From Leucaena leucocephala (taxonomy: Eukaryota; Streptophyta; Magnoliopsida; Fabales; Fabaceae): a stretch of DNA of 64,000 nt. Under the pieces are notes generated by a model that had not been told where the DNA came from, ran no database searches, and worked only from the letters and a program-made list of their open reading frames with translations. This document shows positions 1-10,809 of the stretch, piece by piece (the stretch's first letter is position 1; each line of letters opens with the position of its first letter). Both the position numbers and the translations under genes were made by a program. The stretch is taken from the NCBI GenBank assembly GCA_037074615.1, contig CM073562.1, positions 7,921,001 through 7,985,000 of the forward strand, written 5' to 3'.

Positions 1-63
1 CTGTGTAACCTTCACTGCCTCTCAGCACTCGTTTTACTCAATTCCAGATCTTACTTCCAACTT

Positions 64-1494
64 TGGAAAACAAGAGCATGCATTTCGGTTTGGCACTGTA
101 GCAATTGATATGTTTTGATTTTGTAAATTCTGATTTCATATTTGGATTCTACATGAAAAATTATGTGGAAATGAACCATGAGAATTTATTTTGAAAAGAT
201 GGAAGTAGGAAACAAAGTAGAGAAAGAAAGGGAGCTAGTGAAAACCTAGTCTTAGATTTGGTTTCAAGTTGAATTGTAACTTGATATTATTTTTTAATGG
301 CTAGGTTTTGACATTTGTGAAGGAAGGAAATCATCCCAAGAAGGTCTTGATCAAGATAGCTAAGAGGTAGCAAGGATACCTAACTATAACTCATGTTTGT
401 TTAATTGTTTTGCTTGCTTGTTGATTATGGTGTTTGGTTGAGCTTGAGCTTATGTCATCATGTTATGATGAAGTATGAATGATTGCAACTCCTTGCAAGT
501 TATGTCATGACAATATGCATGTTAGAGTTTGGTTATGTACCATTATGAAGTAGCTCCCATCTCATGATAACATGTTAAGCATACAATTATCCATGCATGA
601 TATTATAGTTTGTGTAACTTGCTATTGGGATTTCCATGAAATCTCATTCCTTCCACATGCATAACTATGTTTTAGGTGCTGGATCTTTTCAAGGGAGGAG
701 AGTAAATGTTGATGAATAAGTTTGTATAATAAACTACATGACTTACATGACACTATGGGATGATATGTTAGTATGTATGGTGTATGTTTCTCTAGTCCTG
801 TTTTGAGGCCGTGGTGATTTGACAATGTTTTTGGCATCTAAATCAACGAGTTTTAATCTGAAACATGGCCTACTTAAATTTAAGACACAGATCTTTAAAT
901 GAAAACCAAGAATGCCTTATTTGGATAAGTATCTGAATTGTTATGATTTTCCAAAGTTGGAAGTAAGATCTGGAATTAAGTAAAACGAGTGCTGAGAGGC
1001 AGTGAAGGTTACACAAAGATTTCATATACCAAATGAACGTGTTTTTCTACGAAATTTTATGAGATTAAAGATAACGTCTAAATATTCAAATCCATAGGTA
1101 ACACAGTTCATTTGGATAAGTAACCAAAGAGAAATGAATTTTTGAAGTTAAGCAAAGAAACTGGAACTTCCAGATTTTACCAAATGAACAGTGATTTTCA
1201 ACGATTAAACTGATTTCATTGGAACAAGAAAACCTCAGTTTCATATTTTTCCCTCAAAGATATGTGAAAGAGATTTCATTAGAAATTGGAACCATGTTAT
1301 TTTGATTTTTCTACAATTAATTATGAATTTTCAAAGTAGGGTACATGTTCTGGAATTACCAAATGAACAGTAAAAGTGAACAGTACCCGAGAGCAAATCT
1401 TTTGGAAATGGATGTTTTCAAAGCAAATGATCATGTAATTGGTTCCAATCACTTCTAATCAAGTATAATTGAGGTTAAAAATAAGGATATGACA
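64..1494 (+). repeat. Inverted 3' portion of LTR-A inside an LTR-A copy
   Basis: This stretch matches the last 1.4 kb of LTR-A in forward orientation (compare 62318-63753) and ends at a canonical LTR end, GGATATGACA, at 1494. It sits inside a minus-strand LTR-A, so it forms a fold-back with its host: bases 1-69 are the inverse of about 948-1016, and 600-840 mirrors 1595-1800. The left junction has about nine bases of shared sequence (TTTGGAAAA) and the right junction about two. No target-site duplication is visible, so it is not a normal insertion. Confidence 0.8.
627..645 (+). other. Conserved LTR hairpin (LTR-A form)
   Basis: Inverted repeat GGGATTTC-CAT-GAAATCTC, eight pairs with one G-T wobble, immediately before CATTCCTTCCACATGC. 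The same hairpin lies at the equivalent place in every Tekay-like LTR type in the window. Confidence 0.6.
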
Positions 1495-1768
1495 TTCTTG
1501 GTGTTCATGTAAAGACCTATATCTTAGATATAACCATGCCAAATTTCAAATTCAAACTCGTTGATTAAGGCATCCTAACCATCGTTATACCATCATGTCC
1601 TCAAGACAAAATTACAGAATCATACACCAAACCACCATACATGCTATCATATGCTTCCATAAGGTTAGTAACACATGTAACTTATTATACAAACTCATAC
1701 ATCACTGTTTACCCTCTTTCCTTGTAAAGTTCCAGCACATATGGCATGGTTATGCATATGGAAGGAAT

Positions 1769-1787
1769 GAGATTTCATGGAAATCCC
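1769..1787 (-). other. Conserved LTR hairpin (LTR-A form, minus strand)
   Basis: GAGATTTC-ATG-GAAATCCC on the plus strand, the reverse-oriented equivalent of the hairpin at 627-645. It belongs to the 3' LTR of TEK1. Confidence 0.6.
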
Positions 1788-2304
1788 AATAGTAAGTTGT
1801 ACAAACTATAATATCATGCATGATTAATAGGATGCTTAACATGTTATCAAGAGATTTTCAAGAAATTCCATCAATTGTTCTCCTACTTTATCCCCACACA
1901 ATTTTCTATTTTAAACTCATTGGAAGCATTAAAATCATGAAATTCCATCATATTAATAGTGTCACACATAGTACCAGCAAAAATATAAAACCCTAATTCC
2001 AAACATACTTGGATAAGGTAAATATAGCATAACATACTTGTTTAAGCTTATCTAAACTATCCATAACATAAAACTCATATTTTAACCATATATGAGTAGA
2101 ACTTACAGCAACAAACATAAGGTAAATATAGCATAACAACCCCTTAAAACCATGAGCTAACTTGCTAGAACAAAGCTCAAGATCAAGGGAGATGATTACC
2201 TTGATTATTGCTTCACTTTGTGTGATTCTTTCTTGGTTGAATGGAAATTTTGTAAGAGTTTCCATATGGTTCACCATGCATGCCAAAATGATCTGAATAG
2301 GGAG

Positions 2305-2312
2305 AATTTATA
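2305..2312 (-). promoter_or_regulatory. Decayed TATA box of TEK1 3' LTR
   Basis: Minus strand reads TATAAATT where the other LTR-A copies have TATAAATA followed by CCCC. Position in the LTR matches 61839-61846 and 10802-10809. Function is inferred from conservation only. Confidence 0.4.
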
Positions 2313-3510
2313 GATGATCTTGGGTTGAAATAGTTGACTAAGATTGATTTGTGTAGCACTTGATATAAGGGCTCACATTTAATCTTGGATTTAACTTTTT
2401 CCAAAAAGGAGAATTATGACATACAAGGGGAAACTCAAGGGACACCTCATGGGGGTATGTGGTGAAATTATCATGTAAGGAAGCCTTTGGAAAAATTCCA
2501 GTTCCATCAAGTACCGATCAGACCAGTTTCACAAAAACCTGACTGTTTTCTGTTCCTAATTTTTATAATATTCCAGGATATGTGTTCTATCCTAGAAACC
2601 AATGTCTAGGCTTCCCATACTATTGAAAATTTTATACTGAGTATTTATCTACCATCCATCCCTTGGGAAATGACCAAAATACCCTTGGTGTCCTTTTTTG
2701 CATTATATTAACCCTAAGGGTATAATTGTCATTTTACCCCTCTTTATACTGCCTCAAGGCATATACTGGCCCTAACTAATCATATTTATACTTATACTAT
2801 ATGACATATTTTTAGCCTGTCTAAAATGACCAAAATGCTGTCCATCCATCACTCGTACAATATGGGCATCCAAGGGTATTTTCGTAATTTCACACTTTCC
2901 CTGGACATTGGCTCCTTCTACTAATGAACTTGTACCCTGGGTTTTGGGCCCTCCTTGGCGTCATCTTGGGCCTATATATGAGGTCATCTGATCTCATTCT
3001 ATCCAGGCTTACATACTGATAAATTCCATAATTGGATAACGGGTGTTCTCAAACTCCTGTTAAAATTCACTAATATGGGGATAACTTTCCCTATAGAGCT
3101 CCTTTCAGGGTCCTATTAGATTCATGACATCTGATTTCATGAAGCACACCTTCCTTTAACTTGTCCTCTTATATCTGATGTCTATGAGATCTAATAAAAT
3201 TTTAGATAACTTTCAAACTATCAGATAAATATCCACTATCTGGGACCTTAATAAAATTTATGTATTATGCTAGATTGACCAGCTTAACTTCCTCTATTTG
3301 CTGATGAAATGTGGAACTAGAATACTACCAGACAGTCTTAAGCCTTTTTTGGTTGACCTTTTCTATAATTACATTTAGGTCCTTAAAATTTCTTTAGTTC
3401 ATAATCCCTTTCTTTCCTTTCTCAATCTGATACAATTTATTCAAAGAATCTCATATCTATTTCATATAAACTATAAAGTTATATCAGGTAAGAAAATTGG
3501 GGATATGACA

Positions 3511-3523
3511 TTTCTCTCCCCCA
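3511..3523 (-). other. Polypurine tract of TEK1
   Basis: Minus strand reads ATGGGGGAGAGAAA directly upstream of the LTR start TGTCATATCC. This is the expected primer site for plus-strand DNA synthesis in an LTR retrotransposon and fixes the element as minus-oriented. Confidence 0.85.
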
Positions 3524-3567
3524 TAAAATAAGTTTTGTCCTCAAAATTTACATTACATACACTAAGG

Positions 3568-4225
3568 AAATAGTTCAGGATATTCTTCTCTCATCCTTTT
3601 CTCTGCTTCCCAAGTAGCTTTATTCTCTGTTAATCCCTTCCATACCATATTGACTAGAGAAATCTATTTATTTTGCAACTGCTTGACCTTTCTATCTACA
3701 ATCTATACTGGTTGAACCTCATAAGTCAGGTCATCTCGTGGTGCAATATCATCCTACTCAATCACATGTGATAGATCTGGAACATACTTCTTTAACTGGG
3801 AAACATGGAACACATCATGGATCTTAGTGAGATGTGGAGGAAGAGCTAAATTATAAGCCATTGATCCTATTCTTGAGAGGATCTAAAATGGCCCAATGTA
3901 TCTAGGATGCAGTTTCTTTACTTTGATCGATCGTCCGGATCCTGTCGTCAGAGTCAACTCAAGGAATACATGCTCTCCTTCTTCAAACTCTAACGTCTTT
4001 CTTCTAACATCAGCATAACTCTTCTGTCTGCTTTGAGCTGTCAATAATCTCTTTTTGATCTTATTAATTTGTGCTACTGTATAGTCTACTATATCAGGAC
4101 CAAATATCCTCCTTTCATTCAACTCTACCCAGGACAAAGGAGATATACACTTTTGTCCATATAGTGCTTCAAACAGGGCCATCAAAATACTAGCTTGATA
4201 ACTATTATTATAGGTAAATTCTATC
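3568..4225 (-). pseudogene. TEK1 integrase C-terminus with chromodomain-like tail
   Basis: The minus-strand frame starts at PLIEFTYNNSYQ, continues through EALYG, SPLSW, GPDIV and RQKSYAD, and reaches FLELTLTTG and LHPRYIGPF. These are landmarks of the integrase C-terminal domain of Ty3-gypsy elements. Downstream (about 3568-3735) is a tail with VQPV, IVDRKVKQL, a Trp (VWKG), ATWEAEK and YPELF, typical of the Tekay/Del chromodomain position. At least two in-frame stops interrupt the tail. In living relatives this domain guides integration into methylated-histone chromatin; that role is family knowledge, not visible here. The domain is cut off from its N-terminal half by an LTR-B fragment. Confidence 0.8.
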
Positions 4226-4554
4226 AAAGGTGTCCTCATGGGACCCACAAGGCACCACATGTCATAAGTCTAGAAAAAGGAGAAAAAGCTAAGGATAAGT
4301 GGCACAATCTCAGCCATTCATTCCAGGAAAAGACTCTGGAATTCTCTAGAAGTACTCAGCTAGTGAGGTGTCCCAAGAGCTTCACCATTGTGCCACCTAG
4401 CATGTGAGGTGTTCCATGGATGATATCACTTTGATGAGTCATTGAGGATGATGATGTCATCGTGATGATGCATGCAAGGCTTCTTGAGAAAGCTAAGCAA
4501 TCTAAGCCATTCATCGTGATTCAATCTAGACCATTCATTCCACCTCCACTCAAC

Positions 4555-4562
4555 TATAAATG
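4555..4562 (+). promoter_or_regulatory. TATA box of LTR-B fragment
   Basis: TATAAATG followed by CCCCATTCCCCC, at the same LTR position as the intact TATAAATA at 29669. Inferred promoter of the old LTR. Confidence 0.45.
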
Positions 4563-4595
4563 CCCCATTCCCCCTCACTTCATTCATACACCTAA

Positions 4596-4675
4596 TCAAA
4601 GGAAAAAGAAGAGAGAAAAGAGAGAAAAGAGAAAGAGAGAAAGAAAGGAAGAAAGAGAAAGAAAGGAGGAGTTAT
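4596..4675 (+). repeat. GA-rich purine tract in LTR-B
   Basis: About 80 bases almost purely A and G, starting about 35-40 bases after the TATA box. The same tract recurs in every LTR-B copy (about 29715-29775, and as CT tracts at 26285-26345 and 33920-33985). It lies where the start of the transcript leader is expected. The Lys/Glu/Arg-rich reading frame across it is a by-product of composition. Confidence 0.7.
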
Positions 4676-5251
4676 GGTAGAGTTAGGAGCAATCTAAGGA
4701 GCTTAGGGACTTGGCAAAGCTTAGGAATAAGGTAAGTAAGTTATTATAGTCCATGCTCTAAGAAATTAGAGGATTTTTCTTATAAAATTAATAGTTATAG
4801 TAGATAAATATCTCTCTTGATAAGGTTAGCCGTGGATAGAAAGACAGTTAGGGGATTATCAGATTAAGGGTATTACCTCAAGTTAAGAATGAGTTAAGTA
4901 AAGCTATACTAATAAGATAATAATGAAGAAATTATTATGCTATGTATAGGCTCTGACCTATGAAATAAGGAACCTTAGAGACAAGGCTAAGAGCTAGAGG
5001 AAAAGGCTACATGTCAGGTAGTAAACTTATCCTAAACTTGTATGCATTGAATGTTATGCTTGGTTGTGCTATAGCATTGTTGAATTGTGTTGCATATGTG
5101 ATTATGTTTGAAGCTCTATTTCTATGATTACTTTGGCCAATTATATTTCATATGTAACATGGAAGCATGCACATTACACAATGTTAACACTTTTACAAGC
5201 AAGCACCAGCATTTATATTAATGCATGCATTGTTTAGTACCATTTGCTACT

Positions 5252-5271
5252 GAGATTTCTCTAGAAATCTC
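5252..5271 (+). other. Conserved LTR hairpin (LTR-B form)
   Basis: Perfect inverted repeat GAGATTTC-TCTA-GAAATCTC followed by CACACCTTCC. Same relative LTR position as in the other families. Confidence 0.65.
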
Positions 5272-5916
5272 ACACCTTCCATATCAATCCAATTACAGTA
5301 GGTCTTCTCAAGGTGGAGGAGATAAAGATGCATGAAGAGAAGTTAATAATTATTTAGCATGATTGATATGTGATTGATATATGTAATATTGATTGTTGGA
5401 AATTGTCACTGTGAACAGTAACTCATGATGAGGTAGTGACATTTAAGTTGTAATTAGAAATAGTAAATGGTTGAATAAATATATGATATTTTCTAGTAAA
5501 TAGTAAACATGCCAGGATTCAATTTGATATATAAAACATCTCATTTGGATATCTACACATGGATATATGATTTTTCAAAGTTAGGACCAAAAATGCTAGA
5601 ATCAGGGGAAGACGGTGGATGAACATTAACTTTTGATCATTGACAGATGTTGACTTGGTCAAGGAATGGTCAACGAGTTAGTTTTCCTTAAAAGATCATT
5701 AAGTTATCTTTGTGTATCAATTTGGATCACTTCATTTTGATTTGTTTAGAATTAGTTATGATATTTTGAAGTTAGGTCACTCCTCTGAAATTTCCATAGT
5801 GAAAAGTACTTGGTAGAGTAAAATTCCAGATTGTGTAATTTAACTTCAAAAACCTTAAAAGTAATTCCAGATGCTACTGTTTGATCCCTAAGACGTAAGA
5901 AAATAAGGATGTTTCA

Positions 5917-6560
5917 ATACTAGTAGGAATACCATGTAGTCTAACAATATCCTTTATATACAGTTTTGCTAGCTTCTCCAGAGAATCTTTCTTATTCATT
6001 GTCAGAAAATGAGCCAACTTTGTTAATCAGTCAATTACTACTTATATAGCATCGTGCTTAGTAGAAGTCATGGGCAGTCCTTAACAAAATCCAAGGCAAT
6101 ACTGTCCCATTTCCACTCAGGTATTTCTAGTGGTTGTAGTTTCCCTACTGGCCTTTGGTGCTCAACTGTCACCTTTTGACATGTTAAGCATTTAGACACA
6201 TAAGCTACAACATCCTTCTTCAATCCAGGCCACCAAAATAAGCTCTTAACATCATGGTACATCTTGGTCATACCTAGATGTACTGTATATTTTCTTTTAT
6301 TCGCCTCATGTAAGATCTTCTCTCTCAATCCTATTGTATTGGGAATATATGGTCGTCCCCTAAATCATAGCAATACATCTTGGGACATATCAAAATTCTT
6401 AGTTTCCCCTATTTCTAGCTTATTCTTGAAAATTGCTGCAAGCTTATCCTGGTCCTGAGCTTCTTTTATCACATCCTTAATGAAAGCCTTAATCTGTGTT
6501 CCTCCATAAGAACTTTCTGTTGTCTACATTTGATATAGAGGACTCCAATCTTGGACATCT
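5917..6560 (-). pseudogene. TEK1 integrase N-terminus (zinc-binding and start of core)
   Basis: The minus strand has REKILHEANKRKYTVHLG, YHDVKSLFWWPG and CLTCQKV: the HHCC zinc-binding domain of Ty3-gypsy integrase with both His and both Cys present. It continues with PEWKWDSIALDFV and then VVID-stop-LTKLAHFL, where the first catalytic Asp is present but the next-but-one residue (normally Arg) is a stop. The frame breaks at GIPTS where the LTR-B fragment begins. The second catalytic Asp (SDRD region) and the Glu region are absent from both halves, so the DDE triad is destroyed. Confidence 0.85.
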
Positions 6561-7060
6561 TCCATTAATTCTAGCACTTAAATCATGAGACTTGCCACCT
6601 GCACCACCTTTATGCTTAAGGCATCGGCTACCACATTTGCCTTTCCTGGATGGTACTTGATCTAGAAATCATAATCCTTCAAAAATTCCATCTATCTCCA
6701 CTCCCTCATGTTCAATTCTTTCTAATCTTACAGGTACTTTAGGCTTTTATGGTCACAGTACAGCTCTATGGTATCTCCATAAAGATAATGTCTCCATATC
6801 TTGAGAGTATAAACTACCGCTGCAAGCTCCAGATCATTAGTGGGATAGTTCTCTTCATGTGGCTTTATTTACTGAGAAGCATAGGCTACCACTCGTCCCT
6901 GCTGCATTAGCACACATCCCAACCCTACTTGCTAGCATCAGTATATACTACATAAGTATGAGTTGGGTTTGGAATAATCAGTATGGGAGTTGTGGTTAAT
7001 CTCTACTTTAGTTCATGAAAACTATCCTCACACTTTTCATCCCACTTGACTATTGATTTT
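6560..7060 (-). pseudogene. TEK1 RNase H
   Basis: The minus strand shows TPILIIPNPTHTYVVYTDAS near 6945-7005, the opening beta strand of Ty3-gypsy RNase H with the first catalytic Asp in YTDAS. Further on come NELEL-type and YLRYGD-type blocks in shifted frames, with many stops. The region links RT to integrase as expected. Boundaries are approximate because no frame is open for long. The role in a working element would be removal of genomic RNA after minus-strand synthesis. Confidence 0.7.
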
Positions 7061-7886
7061 TTCTGGTCAACTTGGTAGAGCAATTAGAGAAAAGTCCTTA
7101 ATAAATCTTCTGTAATACCCTGCTAAGCTAGAAAACTTCTAATTTCTGTCACTATCCTTGGTTGTTCCCAGCTTAGCACTACTTTAACTTTGCTAGGATC
7201 TACAGCTACCCCTTCATGGGATATGACACAACCGAGAAATTTGACTTATTGCAGCCAAAACTAACATTTACTAAGCTTAGCATAGAGTCGTTTCTCTTTA
7301 AGAGTACCAAGAACAATTCTCAAATGCTCTTCATACTCTATGGCAGATTTGGAGTACACTAAAATATCATTAATGAAAATAACAACAAACTAATCTATGT
7401 AAGGCCTGAAGATTCTGTTCATATAATCCATGAAAATTGTAGGCACATTCATCAAACCAAAGGCATTACCAGAAATTCGAAGTGACTATATCGAGTCCTA
7501 AACGCAGTCTTTGAAATATCATCTACTTTGGTTCTAAGTTGGTATAACCTGATCTCATATCAATCTTAGAGAATAAGCTTGTTCCAACCAACTGATCTAG
7601 CAAATCATCAATTCAGGGAAAAGGGTACTTATTCTTAACTGTAATCTTATTTAACTCTCGATAGTCAATGCACAATCTAAGACTGCCATCCTTCTTCTTG
7701 ATGAATAACACTGGAGTACCCCCATGGAGAAACATTGGGTCGAATGAAACCCTTCTCCAAAAACTCCTCAATCTGCTTCTTAAGCTCAATTATCTCGTTA
7801 GGAGCCATACGATATGGGGCTTTAGATACTGGTTCAGCTCCAGGTACAATATCAATGGTGAACTCTACTTCTCGCTCTAGAGGCAA
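7060..7886 (-). pseudogene. TEK1 reverse transcriptase
   Basis: The minus strand opens with MPLEREVEFTIDIVPGAEPV, then PYRMAP, ELKKQIEEFLEKGFIRP and SPWGYSSV (canonical LTR-RT N-terminus). After frame changes it continues with LRLCIDYRELNKITVKN, YPFP, FSKIDMRSGY, PFGLMNVPTIFMDYMN and RPYID-stop-FVVIFINDILVYSKS. In the catalytic box FIDD has become FIND: the first Asp of the pair is Asn. At least three stops and two frameshifts are visible. Thumb sequence follows with LGTLKEKRLYAKLSKC and FLGCVISHEGV. The gene is dead both by mutation of the catalytic box and by frame loss. Confidence 0.88.
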
Positions 7887-8114
7887 TCCTTAAATCTCTT
7901 TTAGAAATAGTTTAGGAAAATCTTTAACTACTGGAATTGCTTCAATTCCCTGTTTTACGTCTGCTTGAATAGAGAAGAAGACCATATATCCCTGACATCC
8001 TTTTTATAGACATATATATGCCTGAGCCTCTGTCAGGAAATTCAGTTTCACTTCTACATTCACATTTATAACTTGTGGACAAAGAACTAGAGTTTTAGTT
8101 CTTACAATCCAGCA

Positions 8115-8441
8115 TTACATTGTTGGCAACAACCAATTCAATCCAATTATAACATCAATCTCATTGAAGGGCATACATATAAAGTCTAGAGTAGTGTAGG
8201 AACACTCATATCGAATGACACTGTTTAGGCAGACATCTGATATAACTACCTTAGCATTTGTGGGAGTTGTCACACATATAGCATAATGCAATTTGCTAAT
8301 TGTAAGGCCTAACTGCTTGGCACATTCATAAGAAACAAAGGAATGACTTGCACCCGAATCAAACATAGCAATTATAGAATGATTATTAAGATAGATGATA
8401 CCTTGGATCATCTCGAGTGAACCCCAAAATACTGGAAACAT
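8115..8441 (-). pseudogene. TEK1 aspartic protease
   Basis: A 108-codon open stretch on the minus strand contains GIIYLNNHSIIAMFDSGASHSF, the active site DSGAS of retropepsins (RVP_2 type), preceded by the hydrophobic strand and followed by CAKQLGL. It ends in IDVIIGLNWL, the equivalent of the GMDWL landmark that closes the protease fold in gypsy elements. The catalytic Asp is present. The frame is broken at both ends: the gag side has been replaced by an inverted fragment, and the RT side is out of frame. Confidence 0.8.
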
Positions 8442-8465
8442 TAACCAGCTTATCTTAGAATGACT

Positions 8466-8801
8466 AGAATAGCAACAGAAGCTGATTAAGGAAGTAAGAG
8501 CGGCTCAAGCGAGGACCGAACAGGAAAGAGATACTGCTATAACAGTGTCCATAATAGAAGTGGTTGAGAATCTACGGCAACCAGAGTCTGCTGGTATAGT
8601 TAATACATAACCAGAGATGGTTCAACATACAATAGAGCCACTAAGACAGATAGGGCAGATAGTGGATGCTGCTGGTATTCAACAGTGGATGGCTAAATTC
8701 TATAAGTATAGTCCTCTAATGTTTGAGGGGACATTTGATGTACAGAAAGTGAAATATTGAATCAACAGACTAGAGAAGATCTTTAAACTACTGGGTTGAA
8801 A
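8466..8801 (+). pseudogene. Gypsy gag fragment, inverted relative to TEK1
   Basis: The plus strand encodes a charged N-terminal stretch (KEVRAAQARTEQERDTAI), then QWMAKFYKYSPLMFEG, DVQKVKY-stop-INRLEKIFKLLG. This is the start of the Ty3-gypsy retrotransposon gag core (MAKF.K..P..F.G..D...V..W...LEKIF). It points opposite to all other TEK1 genes. It stops abruptly after KLLGC, where LTR-A sequence begins. The fragment therefore looks like a piece of a gag that had been hit by an LTR-A element, captured here in reverse orientation. Confidence 0.75.
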
Positions 8802-8846
8802 TGTCATATCCCCAATTTTCTTACTTGATGTAACTGTACAATTTAT
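8802..8846 (+). repeat. First 45 bases of LTR-A, forward
   Basis: TGTCATATCCCCAATTTTC and what follows matches the LTR-A start at 60600. It abuts the gag fragment on its left, as at an insertion junction, and stops about 40 bases short of the TEK1 primer site. Confidence 0.75.
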
Positions 8847-8885
8847 AAATAATCTAATCAGAGCATTTTCTAAGCAGAATCCTTT

Positions 8886-8897
8886 GCTCTGATACCA
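8886..8897 (-). other. Primer binding site of TEK1 (tRNA-iMet)
   Basis: Minus strand TGGTATCAGAGC, three bases after the LTR end. This exactly matches the plant initiator tRNA-Met primer sequence. Identical sites occur at 45151 and, with one change, at 30789. Confidence 0.92.
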
Positions 8898-9748
8898 AAA
8901 TGTCATATGCTTATTTTTAACCTTAATTATACTCAATTATAAGTTTTTGAAACCAATTACATGATCATTTTCTCTGAAAACATTCATTTCTAAAAGAATT
9001 GTTCTCGGGTACTGTTCACGTTATTGTTTATTTGGTAATCCCAGAACATGTACTCTAGGTTGAAAATTCATAATTAATTATAGAAAAATAAAAATAAAGT
9101 GGTTCCAATTTTTAATGAAAGCTATTTCATAGATATTTGAAGAAAAAATATGAAAATGAGGTTTTCTTGTCCACATGAAATCAATTTATTCGTTAAACAT
9201 AACTGTTCATTTAGTAAAATATTGAAGTTCCAGTTTCTTTGCCTAATCTTCAAAAAATTGTTTCTCTTTGGTTACTTATCCAAATGAACCGTGTTACATA
9301 TGGCTTTGAAACTGTGGATGTGTTCTTTAAGCTCATAAAATTTCATATACAAACTCATTTATTTGATATATGAAATCATCTTGTGAATGTTGCTGCCTCT
9401 GAACACTCACTCTATCTCAATTCTAGATTTTAACTTCAACTTAGAAAAAGCATACCAAATTGAATTATTAACAAATTAAGGTATTCTTGGTGTTCATGTA
9501 AAGCTATGTATCTTATCTATACTCATGCCAAATTCCAGATCCAAACTCGTTGATTAAGGCGTCCTAACCATCGTCACACCATCACAGTCTTAACACAGAA
9601 TTACAAAATCATACATCAAACCACCATACATGCTATCATATGCTTCCATAAGGTTAAGTAACTCATGTAACTTATTATACAAACTCATCCATCAATTTTT
9701 ACCCTCTCTCCTTGTGAAGTTTCAGCACCTATGACATGGTTATGCATA

Positions 9749-9767
9749 TGGAAGGAATGCGATTTCA
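9749..9767 (-). other. LTR hairpin in TEK1 5' LTR (one mismatch)
   Basis: GCGATTTC-ATG-GAAATCCC: the conserved LTR hairpin with one base changed in the left arm. Confidence 0.5.
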
Positions 9768-10801
9768 TGGAAATCCCAATAGTAAGTTGCACAAACTATA
9801 ATATCATGCATGATTAATTGGATGCATAACATATTATCATGAGATGGAAGCTATATCATAATGGTACATAAGAAAAATCTAACATGCATATTGTCATGAC
9901 ATAAGTTGCAAGGAGTTGTAATCATTCATACTTCATCATAGACATGATGTTATAATCTCAAGCTCAACCAAACGCTATAATCAACAAGCAAGCAAACCAT
10001 TAAACAAACATGAAACTATAGTTAGGTATTCTTGCTACCTCTTAGCTATCCTTGTCAAGGTCTTATTGGATCCTTCAAAAATGTCCAAACCTAGCCATTA
10101 CAAAGTAATATCAAGTTACAATTCAACTTGAAGCCAAATCAAAGACTAGATTTTCACTAACTTCATTTCTTTCTCTATTTTATGTTTCATACTTCTATCT
10201 TTCCAAAATAAATTCTCATAGTTCATTTCCACATAATTTTTCATGTAGAATCCAAATATGAAATTATAATTTCCAAAATAAATACACATCAAAATGTCCT
10301 GCCCTTGACCGAAGTACATGCCCTTGTTTTCCAAAATTCACATTTTGATTCAAATGCTTCCAATACTTGTTCTCCTACTTTATCCCCACACAATTTTCCA
10401 TTTTAAACTCATTGGAAGCATTAAAATCATGAAATACCATTATATGAATAGTGTCACGCACAGTACCAGCAAAAATATAAAACCCTAATTCTAAACATAC
10501 TTGGATTTTCAAGTTTATACCACTTGATTCAAGCTTGTTTAAGCTTATCTACACTATCCATAACATAAAACTCATATTTTATGTATATATGAGAAGAACT
10601 TACATCAGCAACCATAAGGAAAATATAGCATAAAAATCCCTTAAAACTATGAGCTAACTTGCTAGAACAAAGCTCAAGATCAAGGGAGATGATTACCATG
10701 ATTGTTGCTTCACTTTGCGTGCTTCTTTCTTGGTTGAATGGAAATTTTGCAAGAGTTTCCCTATGGTTAACCATGCATTCCAAAATGATCTGAATAGGGG
10801 G

Positions 10802-10809
10802 TATTTATA
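10802..10809 (-). promoter_or_regulatory. TATA box of TEK1 5' LTR
   Basis: Minus strand TATAAATACCCCC, the same word as in the LTR-A at 61839 and in LARD3 at 43272. It is the likely core promoter of TEK1. Confidence 0.6.

Larger units (their letters stand above)
1..3510 (-). mobile_element. 3' LTR of TEK1 (LTR-A), left-truncated and interrupted
   Basis: On the minus strand this LTR begins with TGTCATATCC at 3510, directly after a polypurine tract, and runs leftward off the window edge. It aligns as a reverse complement with the complete LTR-A at 60600-63753 and with the 5' LTR at 8901-14488. By comparison with those copies, about 0.5 kb of its 3' end lies outside the window. The LTR sequence proper is 1-69 plus 1495-3510. 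The stretch between is an LTR-A fragment in the opposite orientation. Known: Tekay/Del chromoviruses have LTRs of several kb with TG...CA ends. The copies are diverged, so insertion is old. Confidence 0.85.
4226..5916 (+). mobile_element. LTR-B fragment inside TEK1 integrase
   Basis: Matches LTR-B (compare 29284-30785) and ends at AAGGATGTTTCA at 5916, the decayed 3' end of the LTR. About the first 0.4 kb of LTR-B is missing. On the host side, integrase sequence between GIPTS and PLIEF (roughly 80-90 residues) is also missing. The simplest reading is insertion of an LTR-B element, reduction to an LTR, then a deletion that took the LTR start and flanking integrase. It still holds a TATA box, purine tract and hairpin. 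Confidence 0.85.
3511..8900 (-). mobile_element. TEK1 internal region, Tekay/Del-like chromovirus
   Basis: Reading the minus strand from the 5' LTR: primer site, a disturbed gag zone, protease, RT, RNase H, integrase and a chromodomain-like tail, then the polypurine tract. That order and the initiator tRNA-Met primer site define a Ty3-gypsy chromovirus. The long LTRs and the tail sequence point to Tekay/Del. Every domain carries stops or frameshifts. A 1.7-kb LTR-B fragment splits integrase (4226-5916), and the gag zone near the primer site is replaced by an inverted piece (8466-8846). The element cannot move on its own products. Confidence 0.85.

Noticed and set aside
1595..1792. Pair of similar small proteins encoded at 622-837 and 1595-1792
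   Set aside because: They are two inverted copies of the same LTR stretch; similarity reflects the repeat, not a protein.
4462..4680. Lys/Glu/Arg-rich 72-codon frame
   Set aside because: It is a translation of the GA-rich tract of LTR-B, repeated in every LTR copy; composition alone explains it.
8886..8897. tRNA gene at the primer sites
   Set aside because: Only the 12 bases complementary to a tRNA 3' end are present; no cloverleaf follows here or at 30789, 38807 or 45151.
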